From Eucommia ulmoides (lineage: Eukaryota; Streptophyta; Magnoliopsida; Garryales; Eucommiaceae): DNA of 64,000 nucleotides. Every line of letters begins with the position of its first letter. Within the stretch, counting starts at the first letter, position 1. Below are positions 35,501 through 47,500 of this stretch, piece by piece. Position numbers and translations under genes: made by a program. The stretch spans positions 49,378,099 through 49,442,098 of the forward strand of contig CM028326.1 of assembly GCA_016647705.1 (NCBI GenBank), read 5' to 3'. A model generated the notes under the pieces. The model saw nothing but the letters and a program-made list of their open reading frames with translations, searched no databases and was not told where the DNA came from.

Positions 35501-38500
35501 ATTTATTTTATTTCCTTTCAAATTTTTGTTTCCAGCGGCTTTGTTTTAGTTTCAAGTTTTCTGTTCTGGTTGTTTATCAAGACCTGATGTATTCTACTAT
35601 TTTTTTAGGACCTATTATATTGTTTTGTTTTTTTGAGAACATGATGTATTGTTTATGTTTTCTAAAATACAAAAAATGTTTTGCTGTGGAAGTTTTTCTT
35701 GAGTATATTTTTTTTTTTTTATAGTTCAAAAATACAAAATATTTAGCCAATCAGTGTTGGAATCAATCAATATAGTGTTTGAATATACTAATTCTTATAA
35801 TTATGATCAATAAAATGTTTTAATTGTTGCGTATTTTTTTTTTCAAAAATATAGGGTGAAAATGAAGAATAAACAATAAATATAGGGGTAGGAAGAGTAT
35901 TTATAAATATTGAGTGAAAGGATCAGCAGAAATGCAACAAAAATTGGATAAAATGATTTGGGAATGAAAATGACAAAAATGTCCCTTAATAACATTAACC
36001 GTTAAGTTTGACTTAACAGATTTTAGTCTAGGGTCCAAATTGAAGCGAAATTGAAATGTGAGGTAACCAATATGTGCACTTTCAAATACGGGGGTCCAGA
36101 TTAACACAAAGTTTATTTGTCAAGACCAAAAATGCACTTATCCCTATAGGAAAACTTAGAAACTAAAAAAAGTAACTAACTAATGACAATTAACTATTTT
36201 CTTAATCTGTATATTTGATTTCCTACATACAAATAATCAATCAAATAATCAATTATTCAATTATGTTATTCAATTATTCCAACAACCACAATTCCCCAAA
36301 TGTTGCATCCCCCATTTCCTTCTCTATACCCCTCTCATTTTATCGTTAAACTTTCCGAAGAAAGCAATTTTGATAGGATCCAAAAAAGATTACAGCAAGT
36401 TGATAAAGATGTTTCCCTTTAAAAAAAAAAAAAAAAAAAGAGCGCATCAAGAAGAACTACATTAATGCATTTAAACTCCATTGAAAATGCTTCGATCTTA
36501 TTCTTAAGCGATTCAACCCTAAAATCACATGATATTAGGTGAAGCTGCCCTTTTGACTAATGTGCTACTTTCAGAAGTTTCATGCAGCCAAAGGATTTAA
36601 TTTTCACTCTCACGTGCAAGCTTGCTCATTAAGCATAACAGAGCTCAAAAGATAGTGGTGGTCCGGAGACTGATGGCTAAATGACTCGTGGATAAAGGTG
36701 GGAGGCTTCCCATGACTCCATTCAGATACTATCACAGTGGGTTCTAACCAATAACAATATAGGAATAGGAGGAGTATGCCCCTCATTTATTATGCGAGTT
36801 TGGGAAGCCTAAGGAACAGATGAGGGGTTCAAATACTTATTAATGTTCCTTACATAATAATAATAAAAATAAAAAATAAAAATAAATAAAAAAAAGGAAG
36901 TTTTTTCCATGAAAATTTATTATGAGACATTAAAACAAAATCAAACTGCAAGATCCATTTTCCTAGAGTTGGCTTAATTGGTGATCCTGAATCTGTAATT
37001 ATTTTTCCCCATTTGTGAGTGGTGTTTTTCTTCCTCCGTAGATGGCTCGAAAACGGACTGAACGGCATTAACTAGAGCTCGGGTCTACTAGCAAGTTTGG
37101 AGATCAAATGATCTAGAACAGCAGAAACAACAATATTTGAAAGCAAAAAGGTTCACCACAACAACAAACGCAAACAATATACAACACCACTAAGTATGAG
37201 ATTGGTTGGTGGGTTATAAGCCCCTAGGCATCCTCTCCTTGTAAGCCAGTTTTCGAGGGAGATTTCTAACTAGTGAGTTTGTAACCATTGGTTTGTACCA
37301 AGTATGAGCTTGGTTCGTATCAATATGTCGGCAAGTTGATCAGTAGAAAGGACAAATCGAACTCAGTATATGCCAATAAGAATGCATTCCCAAATAAAGT
37401 GATAATCCAGTTCAATATGTTTAGTACGAGCGTAGCACACATGATTTGAGGCCATATATGTAGTGCTGAGATCATCACAAAATAAGGTGATAGGCGTGGA
37501 TATGGGAATTTACAACTCCTAGAGCAGATAAAGTACCCATGTAGATTCGACACAAAAATGGGCAAGGGATTGGTACTCAGCTTCGGCGCTTGATTGAGAG
37601 ACAGTTGATTGTTTCTTGGCGGTCCAAGAAATCAGATTGCAGCCCAAGAAAACACAGAAGCCAGTGGTAGAGCGACGAAGTTAGGGCAACTTGCCCAATC
37701 AGCATCAGAATAAGCCTTGAGGGTAAAGGAATAGCACTAACCTGAAAAAATAGGCCAAAGTTCAGAGTCCCTTTGAGGTACCGAATGATTCGTTTAGGCA
37801 GCTATAAGGTGGTGTGTCCGAGGTTGGCTCATGAGCTGAGCAACATAGGCAATGTTTGGTCTGGTGAAAGTGAGATACTACAAGGAGGCAATCAATTGGC
37901 AATACTCAGTTGCATCTGACAAGAGATCCCCACTTTGAGATGACAACTAAATTTTAGCATATACAGGAGTGTTGCAAGGTTTGCAGTCTGTCATCGAGAA
38001 ACGTATAAGAAGATCGATAGTATACTTGAGCTGAGAAAGATGTAAACCAGCAGGGGATGAAGTTGCTTCAAGGCCCAGAAAGTAAGATAGGGAATCAAGG
38101 TCACTAAGCTCAAACTCCTTACCAAGAGTGGTATGAACGATAAAACTAGAGACTGTTGATTTCCAGTGAATATAATGTCATCAAAATATAAAAGAAGAAG
38201 TATCACCGCAGAGTTGAAGCGATAGATAAACAAGGAATAATCAACTTGACTCTAGGTAAAACTATATTGTAAGATAAATGTGTTGAGACGTTGGAACCAA
38301 GCTAGAGGCGCTTGTTTGAGGCCATAGATAGCCTTTTGTAGATGACAGACATGATAAGGACAAGAAGGATCTATGAAACCATGTGGTTGTGACGTATAGA
38401 CAGTTTCATCCTTAACGCTATGAAAAAAGGCATTTTTCACGTCAAGTTGCCGTAATGTCCAACCAAATGATACGGCAATGCTAAGCACAATACAAACAAT

Positions 38501-41500
38501 GGTAGGTTTGATTATAGGACTGAATGTCTCGTCAAAGTCAACACGCTCTTGTTGATGGAAGCCCTTGGCAACTAGGCAAGCTTTGTACAATGGAACCATC
38601 TGCTTTGCGTTTGAGTTTGAAGACCCACTTATAACCCATAACATGTTAATGTGGGGGAGGAGGGATAAGAACCCAAGTTTAGTTCTTCAATAAGGCATTG
38701 AATTCATTGGTCATAGCTAGAAGCCATTCAGGGACACAAGTAGCCCAAGTGTAGTAGGTAGGCTCGTCAGTGGGAGATGGAAGCTGAGCAAGTAGACTCG
38801 GTAGGAAAGGATAACGGATTGCACCATCTATCCGAATAAGAGGACGATGTGTGCCATCTCGATGACATGCGACAATCGAATGTTGCGGAGGAATTGGAGG
38901 AGTCTCTGGGATGGTAGTAGCAGAAGAATTAGTTTGTGAGGGTTGAATTTGGCAGCGCTGATAATGATATTGAAACGATTGAAGAATAGGAGGTGGAGCA
39001 CTATTTTGTGTTGCCGATTGTAGAGGTAAAGCCAGAGCTGGTGGTAGTACAAGAACAAAGGCCCATGTTGATGAGTTTGGTGGAGTGCTTCTAGTGTTGG
39101 ATGCAAACAGGAAGTGTTGTTCATTAAAACGAACATGCCAGGAAATGTGCACTCTACCAGTTTTGCGATCAAGACAATGATAGCCCTTGTGCTGCGAGCT
39201 GTAGCCTGAAAACACACATTCAACAGTTTTGGCAAATGTTTATTAATTAAGCACTTAAATGCGGATAACATGCACAAACAAACACATGTAGCTCAGAGTA
39301 AGAAAGAGTATGGCCATAAAGACGGTAGAATGGTAAGGACCACTGAAGTTTAGAGGAGGGGAGATTTTGATGAGGTGAATAATAGTGGAGACTGCATCGG
39401 GCCAATGATGGAAAGGAACATGACTTGTGAGAAAGAGGGTGCGCGTCATGTCAGCAATGTGGCGGTGTTTCCTTTCGGCAAGGCCATTTTGTTCGGGAGT
39501 ATGAGGACCAAAAAGTCTATGATCAAAACCTAGAGAAGCACAAAGAGATTTGAAGGGACCACTATCATATTCTCCACCATCATCACTCTAAAATTGTTGA
39601 ACGTGTGTGGGAAATTGAGTTTGGAAATAGGCTAAAAAGTTTTTGAAATGTTGGATAACTTCATATTTTTGTTTCATAAAGTATAGCCAAATAAAACGAG
39701 TGTAGTCGTCAGTGAACAACACATAACATTTATAACCAAAGACAGAAAACACAGGAGATTGTCATACATCAAAGTGAACTAAAGTAAGGGAAAAATATGT
39801 TTTTATTTCATGTGAGCTCGGAAACGGGAGATATGTGGATTTACCTAAAGCACACCCGAAGCAAACGGAGGATTTAAATTGAAAAGGAGTAGATAACAAT
39901 TTATTTGAACCCCAGTAAGACATTACTTTAGTAGATGGATGATCTGGCCGATTGTGCCAAAGGGTGGATGAGTTGACCGAGGCAGATAAAGCGTGTAAGC
40001 GGGGAGAGATGGCAGGTAACTTATAGAGATCATTCTTAGATAGGCCCTTATAGAGGAGAGAAGCAGGGGTGAGATCAAAGATATAGAAGTGGTGAACATT
40101 AAAGGCACAAAGAACATGATTATCCATGTAAAATTGAGCAATGGAGGGTAAATTGTTATCGAAGGAACAACATAGACATTATTAAGAAGAAAGGATGTGG
40201 AGCCAAGTGGTAGTGTCGTGTTACCCGTATAAGATAATGGTAGGTGATCACCATTACCAAGTTGAACAGAGGTAGGGCCACTGTATGGTGTATACTGTTG
40301 CAGCAAAGAGGGGTTGCCCGTCATGTGGGTAGATGCAACAGTGTCAGGATATCAGTTGGGATCATTGAGTATCCACTTTGAAGTTTGTTTACTCTGATGC
40401 ACCTGAGCTGAAGCAATTTGTAGGCCTGAAAATATAGAGTTCAGCGATGGAAGAATGGATTGTTGTGCAAATGAAGAGCACCTAAATAATCAATGGATTG
40501 AACAGCACCGGATCTAGGGTTTCAGACCGACAGGGCTGGAGGGTTCTGGGCAGCAGATCTTGGCAGCAGCAGCGCTGGAGGCAACTGGGCAGCAACGGCG
40601 CTGGAAGCTTTGGGCAGCGGCGCAGCACAGCTGGAGGTGTTGCAGCGTCTGGGCAGGTGCAGACTGCACGGATCCAGGTAGTAACACTGTATCTGGTCAG
40701 TTGTTGGAGGGTTTTGGGTTGTGGCGAGGCGCTGGAACAGCAGTAAGTAACGATCGAAGGTCAGAGTATTTTTGTAGTTTACTTGCTGAAAACAAGAGGC
40801 AGCAATGATAGAAGGCAGTGAAGGCTAGGGCAGCAGCTAGAATGAGACGGGAGGAGGAAAATCGCAGCGACACAAAACAGCAAGAAGGGAGGAAAAGAAA
40901 TGAATTTTTGAGGAGAGAAGATCGGTTAGTCTGATACCATGTGAGAAATTAAAACTCAAATGTTTTCCCATTACAAAATAATTATCCAATTTATACAAGA
41001 GCTATAATTTGTAATTGTTCCTAAATAATAATGAAGAAGATTTGTAACTGTTCCTAAATACCTAAAATACAAATTTGTAACTTATATGAAATGATTACAT
41101 AATGAAGAGAGGTTTAAGAACCTAAGGAAGATAATGATGAGGAGATATTTGAAGAAAAAGAAGCAGCCCTATTTATTAAAAAACAGGTTACCAAGTTCAT
41201 GAAGGGTGGCTTCAATGGTTCCTCAACCCACGAGAAAGGAAAGTAAACCAATAAATCCAAAGAAAAACCCCAAACCCAATGCTTGTCAGGGGTTTGGGCA
41301 CATAGCCTCTTAATGTGATGACAATGTCAAAGTAAAAAAGAAGGTCCACGAGGGACGATTTGGAGTCTGAGTCAAGATCACTAGAGGATTCACAGTCAGA
41401 GGAGGATGAGGGTAAAATCACTACTCTTCTTGCTAAATATAAAGAACTACGTTTTGTCCCCTCATGATGATAACTCCGAAATGACGATACCAATAATGAC

Positions 41501-44500
41501 AATGATAAGTTATGGACGCCTATAAAGAACTTTATTAGAAAATCCTAAACAATAACCAAAATCAAAAAACCCCTATAAAACCATAAGAAATCACTCGGAG
41601 AATCCTATGCTAAAGATTCTAGGTCGTGAGAGAGAGATTGGTGAAAAAGTCGAGGAGACGAAGGCTTGAAAGAAAAGGTGAAATTTCTATAGAGCGTGGT
41701 TTCTTGTGCTCCAAAAGCCCTTAGATAGATGGCAAATGAGTTGGCTAAGCTAGGACATATGTTGAACAGTGAGAAGAGTGTGGAGCGAAAAAAACAGATT
41801 AGGGTTTGTAAACCAAGAGCTGACCCTGTCATCCTCCACGATCATATTTGTTAAGGCTGCCAACCCATAGGTAAAGACCACTCCTAGTCCCTCGAAAGAT
41901 AGGTCACTTAGGTTGCGTTTGGGTAAGGAATTTGACAAATGTAAGGAATTTGTTAAATAATGGGATTTCGAAATCCCATCATTTACAAATCTCTTATTTT
42001 GATAACTATTCAATCGAAGAATTTGATTGTGTAACTTTATAATTTTCTTGTTTGGATAAATTAGACACCATTGCAAAACTGAGAACAAAAACAATAGAAC
42101 AAAAACCAAACATCACCTCAATTGGATGAACTATGAACACTAAAACGAAAACGGAATCAAGAATAGGAATCAGGAATCGGGATCAAAAACATGAATCAAT
42201 TGCGATTCGTTGCAATACTCAACCCAAAACGAAAACGGAAATAGGAATTGAAACAACTACAAATTGAGAACCCTAATCAACAGCTACAAAATTGAGAACC
42301 CTAATCAACAAATTGAGAACCCTAATCAACAACTACAAAATTGAAAACAGGTACAAACTCAAATACCCTACGAAATTGGAACCCTTACCTAAGATGGATG
42401 GAGACGGCGAAGGTCGACGACAGTAGTGAAGTGGAGTACAGCAACAAACGAAACGATCGACGACGAACGACGAAGCTGCGACAAAGATGATCAATGAAGG
42501 AACGAAGAAGACGAAGTTGCGACGACGACAAAGATGGAGAAGACGATCGACGAAGTAGAAGGCGAAGACGAAGACGAATGACAAACGAAGAAGATGGCGA
42601 AGACGAAGACGAACAAAGAAGACGAAGAAGACGAAGCTGCAACAAAGAAGATCGATGAAAGAACGAAGAAGCGACGAAGATGATCGATGAGGAAGAAAAC
42701 ACAAATACCCCCTCCGATGGATTTGTCAAATAACGCCTATTTCAAAAAGATTTCCAAATACCTCATTTCACTACTATTTCTTAATTGAAAGGATTTAACA
42801 AATTCCTTCTCATAGATAGCCAAACAAGATATTTGTTAAAAAATGATTTTAAAATCCCTTACCCAAATAAAATCCCTCCCCCAAATCCCTTACCCAAACA
42901 CAATCTTAGTGAACTTCAGAGAGTCCTCTCTTATTTTATTTGTGGAAAGTGGGACATTTTAGAGCTAGGTGTCCAAGGTTTGTCGTTAAACCGTTGAGAG
43001 AGTTCCTCCCACCTTGGCCCATAGTTCCGGTTTATACCTATGTGCCATCATTGCATGGTTCGTGATCACATTCAACCGAGGTGTAGGAAGGTCCACTCCC
43101 CAAGACCGATGCCTACCCATAGGAGTTGTGTGGTGCGTTAAGGAAATGTGATACCCATTATGGCAAGTCACCTTTGAATGCCCGGCCTAAGAAGTCTATT
43201 ACCCATAGTTGCCAAGGTATGTTGGAGCGAGTTAGGAAACCTAGGAAGAGAGATGTTCCCCTTGACCGAGGATCGTATCTATGCATGTGCATAATCACCT
43301 ACCAGCATGTAGAGATCAAAGTCGCGTGCAATCTATAAAACACAAGCAGCCTAGAAGAAATGCCCAAGCAGGGTCGAGGTCGAAGAGATCTTCAATCTAT
43401 TTGGAAGTCGTCGAGGATGGGACCCTAGCAAGGAGTTCGGCGAAAGTGTTGCAACAAGCTTTTGCTTGACAAAAAGGAAGTAGTAAGACTGTAAGATCTC
43501 CAGAAGGACTAGTCTTAAGAAGTGTAGTTTTGAATCGCGTACTGATCTATAAATTTCACTAGTGGATTTGCTTGTGTCGCAGATCGGGGCCATGGTTTGT
43601 GATCCTTAAAATCTTTGTGTTACCCTCTTTACGCTTCCGTATTTAATTTTATGCGGTGTGGCTTTATTTTAATCTTGCTATATCGCATGCATCTATTAAT
43701 CAAAATTAAAATAGTAGATTATTAGGTACTAATCTAGAGGTTTTACAAAAAATTTACCAATTCACCCCCTCCTCGAGGTTATTTAAGATAAAACCGGATT
43801 TTTTAACTTTCTTCATCCACCAACGATCCTTGGGAACGCTCAGCCATCTGTTTTTGTTCAGTTCACTATGGATATAAAGTCTTTACCGAAATTCATCTAC
43901 TGCGAGAAACAGAAGCAATTTCAGCACCAATTATAGTTTAATAAAAACATCAACAAGGAACTCGAGGATGTTCGCAATAGGGACAATGAGTTTGCCCCTG
44001 ATAGAGACAAGGAAAGTCGGTCCATTTAATTCGGGTATTACAAAATTTTAATAGAGAAAAATCCATTTTAAACTATGTAACTATGACCATGTTTCTATGT
44101 GGTCCAATAAGTTTGTCGTTTCACTTTAAACCTTGTGTCTTTAATTACGGTTTTAATTAGTCCTTCCATCTAATGGTTGTTAAATTAGACGGAATTAGGA
44201 GTAAAATTGTAAAAATTTATATTTTTTTCTAATTTTATTTATTTCTGTATTCATTTTTCTTTTTCTTTTTTCCCTTTACCTTTTTTCTTTTTCCTTTTTT
44301 TTCCCTTCTTCTCCGTCGTTCGTGCTTCTCCATCGACGATCTCACACCATCACCGCCACCACCCACCTTCATCCAATGCCACCACCACCGTCATCGCTGC
44401 CACATAAAAGGTGGAGAGAAAGAGGGGGAGAGAGAAAGCGGGAGACGGAGGGAGAGAAAGAGGACTAAAACAACCATTTTCAATCTTGAAGTTTCTCTGT

Positions 44501-47500
44501 TAGGTAAGCTGATTATACTAATAATTTTGAATCCCTAGCTTTACCTAGTTTTGTTACCTACGAATCTCTTTTGTTTGGGTCCCAAAAAGTTGAAGAAATC
44601 TAGTTATTCGGCTGTGAATCAATTTCCACTCAGTTTGGGAAAACTGAATCTTTCGTTTTCAATTGCATACTTCCTTCTTTTTTGGCAACTGTGACCAGCG
44701 TAAAATTGACATTATATTCTGCCACCTACCATCGTTATCTCTGTCACCACCGTCGTCGTCTCTCTCTCTCTCTCTCCACCCACCGTCCTGATCCAGTTCC
44801 AAGATCGACAAACGCTCTTTTTTTTTCTCTCTCTTAGATCCTTCAGCAATGGATCAACGTTTCTCACTAGCCCCAACAACTCCTCCGGCGACGGACATCA
44901 CCAGAGTAAACAAAATCGACGATGTTCGTAGTTGAAATATGAGCTCCAGAGATCAAAAAACAAAGTTAAAGAGCTATCCACATCTCTGCATGTCAACTCA
45001 CTTATTCAACTAGGAGTAAATCAGATAAATTCGACGACGGTGGATTGTCGGTGAGCTCGCAATGACGACGGTGGTGGTGTGAGATCGTCGATGAAGAAGT
45101 TGACAAAGAAGAGAGAACGACGAAGAAGAAGAAGAAAAGAAAAAAAGAAAGAAAAATAAATAAAAAATAAATAAAATTTTTTAAAAAATATAAATTTACA
45201 ATTTCATCCCTAATTCCGTCTAATTTTCCCTTTTTATTATTATGTCGTTGATGTACCTTATATTGTTGAAGGTGTGATTTTTATCATTTGTGTATGTATT
45301 TTATGATGCGTGCAGCATAACTAGTCCTACTGCATCAGTTTTCATGATGTTTCCATGCTTTCTCCCTTGTTCCCTTTGTTATTATTGCTATATTTGTTGA
45401 AGGTGGGACTCATTGTCTATTGGTGACAAAAAGGATGAGAAAGGTTTGACCTTTTTGTGGCAAGTTCATAGGTTGAGGGGGAGAAGTTCATATGATGGGG
45501 GTGAGTTTTTGATATGGTGTACATTTGACACAAAGATGAACTTGATTTAGTTTTGTGATTTTATGCGGTGATGTATTTGTTCAAGTGTATTAGGAAAAAC
45601 AGATTTCAACACTGGAGCTTTCACAATCAGATTATAGTTTAGGGTTGTGTCTAAAATCATGAATTGTTTTCTACCTCCGTTGGTGGTCTTCAGGGTAGGT
45701 TACAATTCATGTACTATGTTAGGTTTTGTCACAAATTGCCAAAACCGGAGATTGTAAGACCCGTGCTTCTAATGTTGATTAATTTAGATGACTCTAAGTC
45801 TACAAATGTTTTTTCTGATTTGGTCATGTTTTCTTTCAGAATGTGCAAATCAGTTGGTTCATCATTTGGCGCTCCAAGCAAAACCAGAAAGGTAAAAAGC
45901 ATGCATTGTACACATAGTACCGCTTGCATGGCCTACACTTCATGTCCAAAATAGAAAAAATTCTCAAAATAATGGTGTTTTCAGGAAATACTGTGTGCAT
46001 CCGAACGGCAGAATCAACTGCCCCAACTGAGGCATTATGGTGGGGGGGGCAAGTGTATTTAAATTTAGGAATGCTTGTGTAAAAAATACATATATACTGG
46101 ATTCTTTAACAATTTTATTTTTTTTTTGTGTGGGTTTGGGTGTGGGTGTATGGGTGTATGGATGGGGGCACTGCTAATCCCACAACCCCCCCCCAGTGTC
46201 CGCCAGTGCGTATTTATTTGATGATTCATGATCCTAATTTCAAGCATAACCACCCAAATGCACCCTCGAATAATAGCAAAATGGAGTAATTTTCTATCAG
46301 AAATATAACCCTTTCAATATTGTTTGAGATTCATAATTAGGACTATCATATTTTGCGAGCAAGCCTTCAGTTTTTATGCAAAGCTAAACAAAGGTACGAA
46401 AACATGCACAAGCAATAAGGGAAAAAAGGATAGAAGAGAGATTAAACCTGAAATGCTTTAGTGAGGTTGTAAACACCCTGATAATCAACTCTATTGAGAT
46501 CTCCAGTGATAGAAGAGCGAGCTGTGGCACAATAGATAATTTTGTTGCAACCTTCCACAGCGGCCTTGAGAGTAAAAGGTTCGCCAACATCACCAGCCAC
46601 AATCTCCACTGACGTTGGAAGCATGTTTAGCACCTCTTCATCTGTCCTCCTAACCAATGCCTGATTTGGGAAGTGATAAAAGCAATCTCTTATTCTAGAA
46701 ATTGATTCGCACGTCCGCTACCTTTCTTTGAGAAATAAAATTGGTATTAAAGAGAATCTCGAACCCAACTGCATATTTTGGCTGGGTAACTCTACATAAC
46801 GGCTTGGCTAGTAATCAAATTTCGATGCATCTTATATACAATACTAGGTGGACAGTACATGCTGGGCACCTGCATATCGTTTCTTATGCCCAATATAATT
46901 ATCAAAATTGAAAGGAAAAATGCTCTATACTTCAAGAATTGTAAATTGTTCAAATTTGTATTACTATATTCAAATTCTCGTATAATGACTAAAATATCTA
47001 AATTTATGTCGTTCACCATGAATAAACACACCTTTAATATTTCATGGATGACTATTACTAAATTTAAATGAATACAAATATCAATTGCAATTAGATTATA
47101 CATAGAATATAATAATTTAACACGTTTAGAAATATAAATATCTCAGTAAAGACGGTTTGGTAAATGGTAACAAAGTTGTCAATATCTGTAATTTGTATTA
47201 TATAACCCTGTGTTTGGGTAAGGGATTTATAGGGGAAATTTCATTTAGTTAAGGGATTTTCAAATCATTTTTTAATAAATTCTTTGTTTGGGTGTATTTG
47301 GAATTTAGGAAAGAGGGATTTGTCAAATCCTTTGGAAAGTGAATGGAAGGATTTGGAAATACTTTTGGGAAAGGTTGCATTTGCCAAATCCTTCCTCACC
47401 TCATCGTCGTCTGTGATTCTCGTTCGTTCGTTCCTCTTCGTTGTCTGTGATTCTCCATTCGTTCCTCTTCGTCGTCTGTGATTCTCCGTTCGTTCCTCTT

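Larger units (their letters stand above)
28780..36284 (-). mobile_element. Copia element 3, nearly complete, with two insertions
   Basis: Reads on the minus strand, in the same sense as HCF173. The left (3') LTR is 28780-28967; the right (5') LTR is 34528-36284, split by a Mutator-like element. The target duplication ACCAC lies at 28775-28779 and 36285-36289. The minus-strand PBS TGGTAGTAGAGCC (34515-34527) differs from the usual TGGTATCAGAGC, and an AGAGAGGGGGAG purine tract adjoins the 3' LTR. It is the best preserved retroelement here, but carries frameshifts and a hAT-like insertion at 30767-31596. Confidence 0.92.
37240..41100 (-). mobile_element. Copia element 4, gag and 3' LTR missing
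   Basis: Reads on the minus strand. The 5' LTR lies right of 40940 (minus-strand end ...TTTCTCACA), next to a TGGTATCAGAC PBS (40929-40939). Its far limit is probably near 41100, giving a very short LTR of about 160 bp. At the other end no matching LTR is found after RNase H. It is of a different Copia lineage from elements 1-3. Confidence 0.8.

Noticed and set aside
35452..35724. Phe/Leu-rich 90-codon frame, possible membrane protein
   Set aside because: It comes from T-rich interior of the MULE and shows no conserved motif.
42333..42729. Minus-strand frames of 114-123 codons with Phe-Val-Phe and Ser runs
   Set aside because: They are translations of GACGAAGA repeats inside the Tourist-like element 41911-42905.
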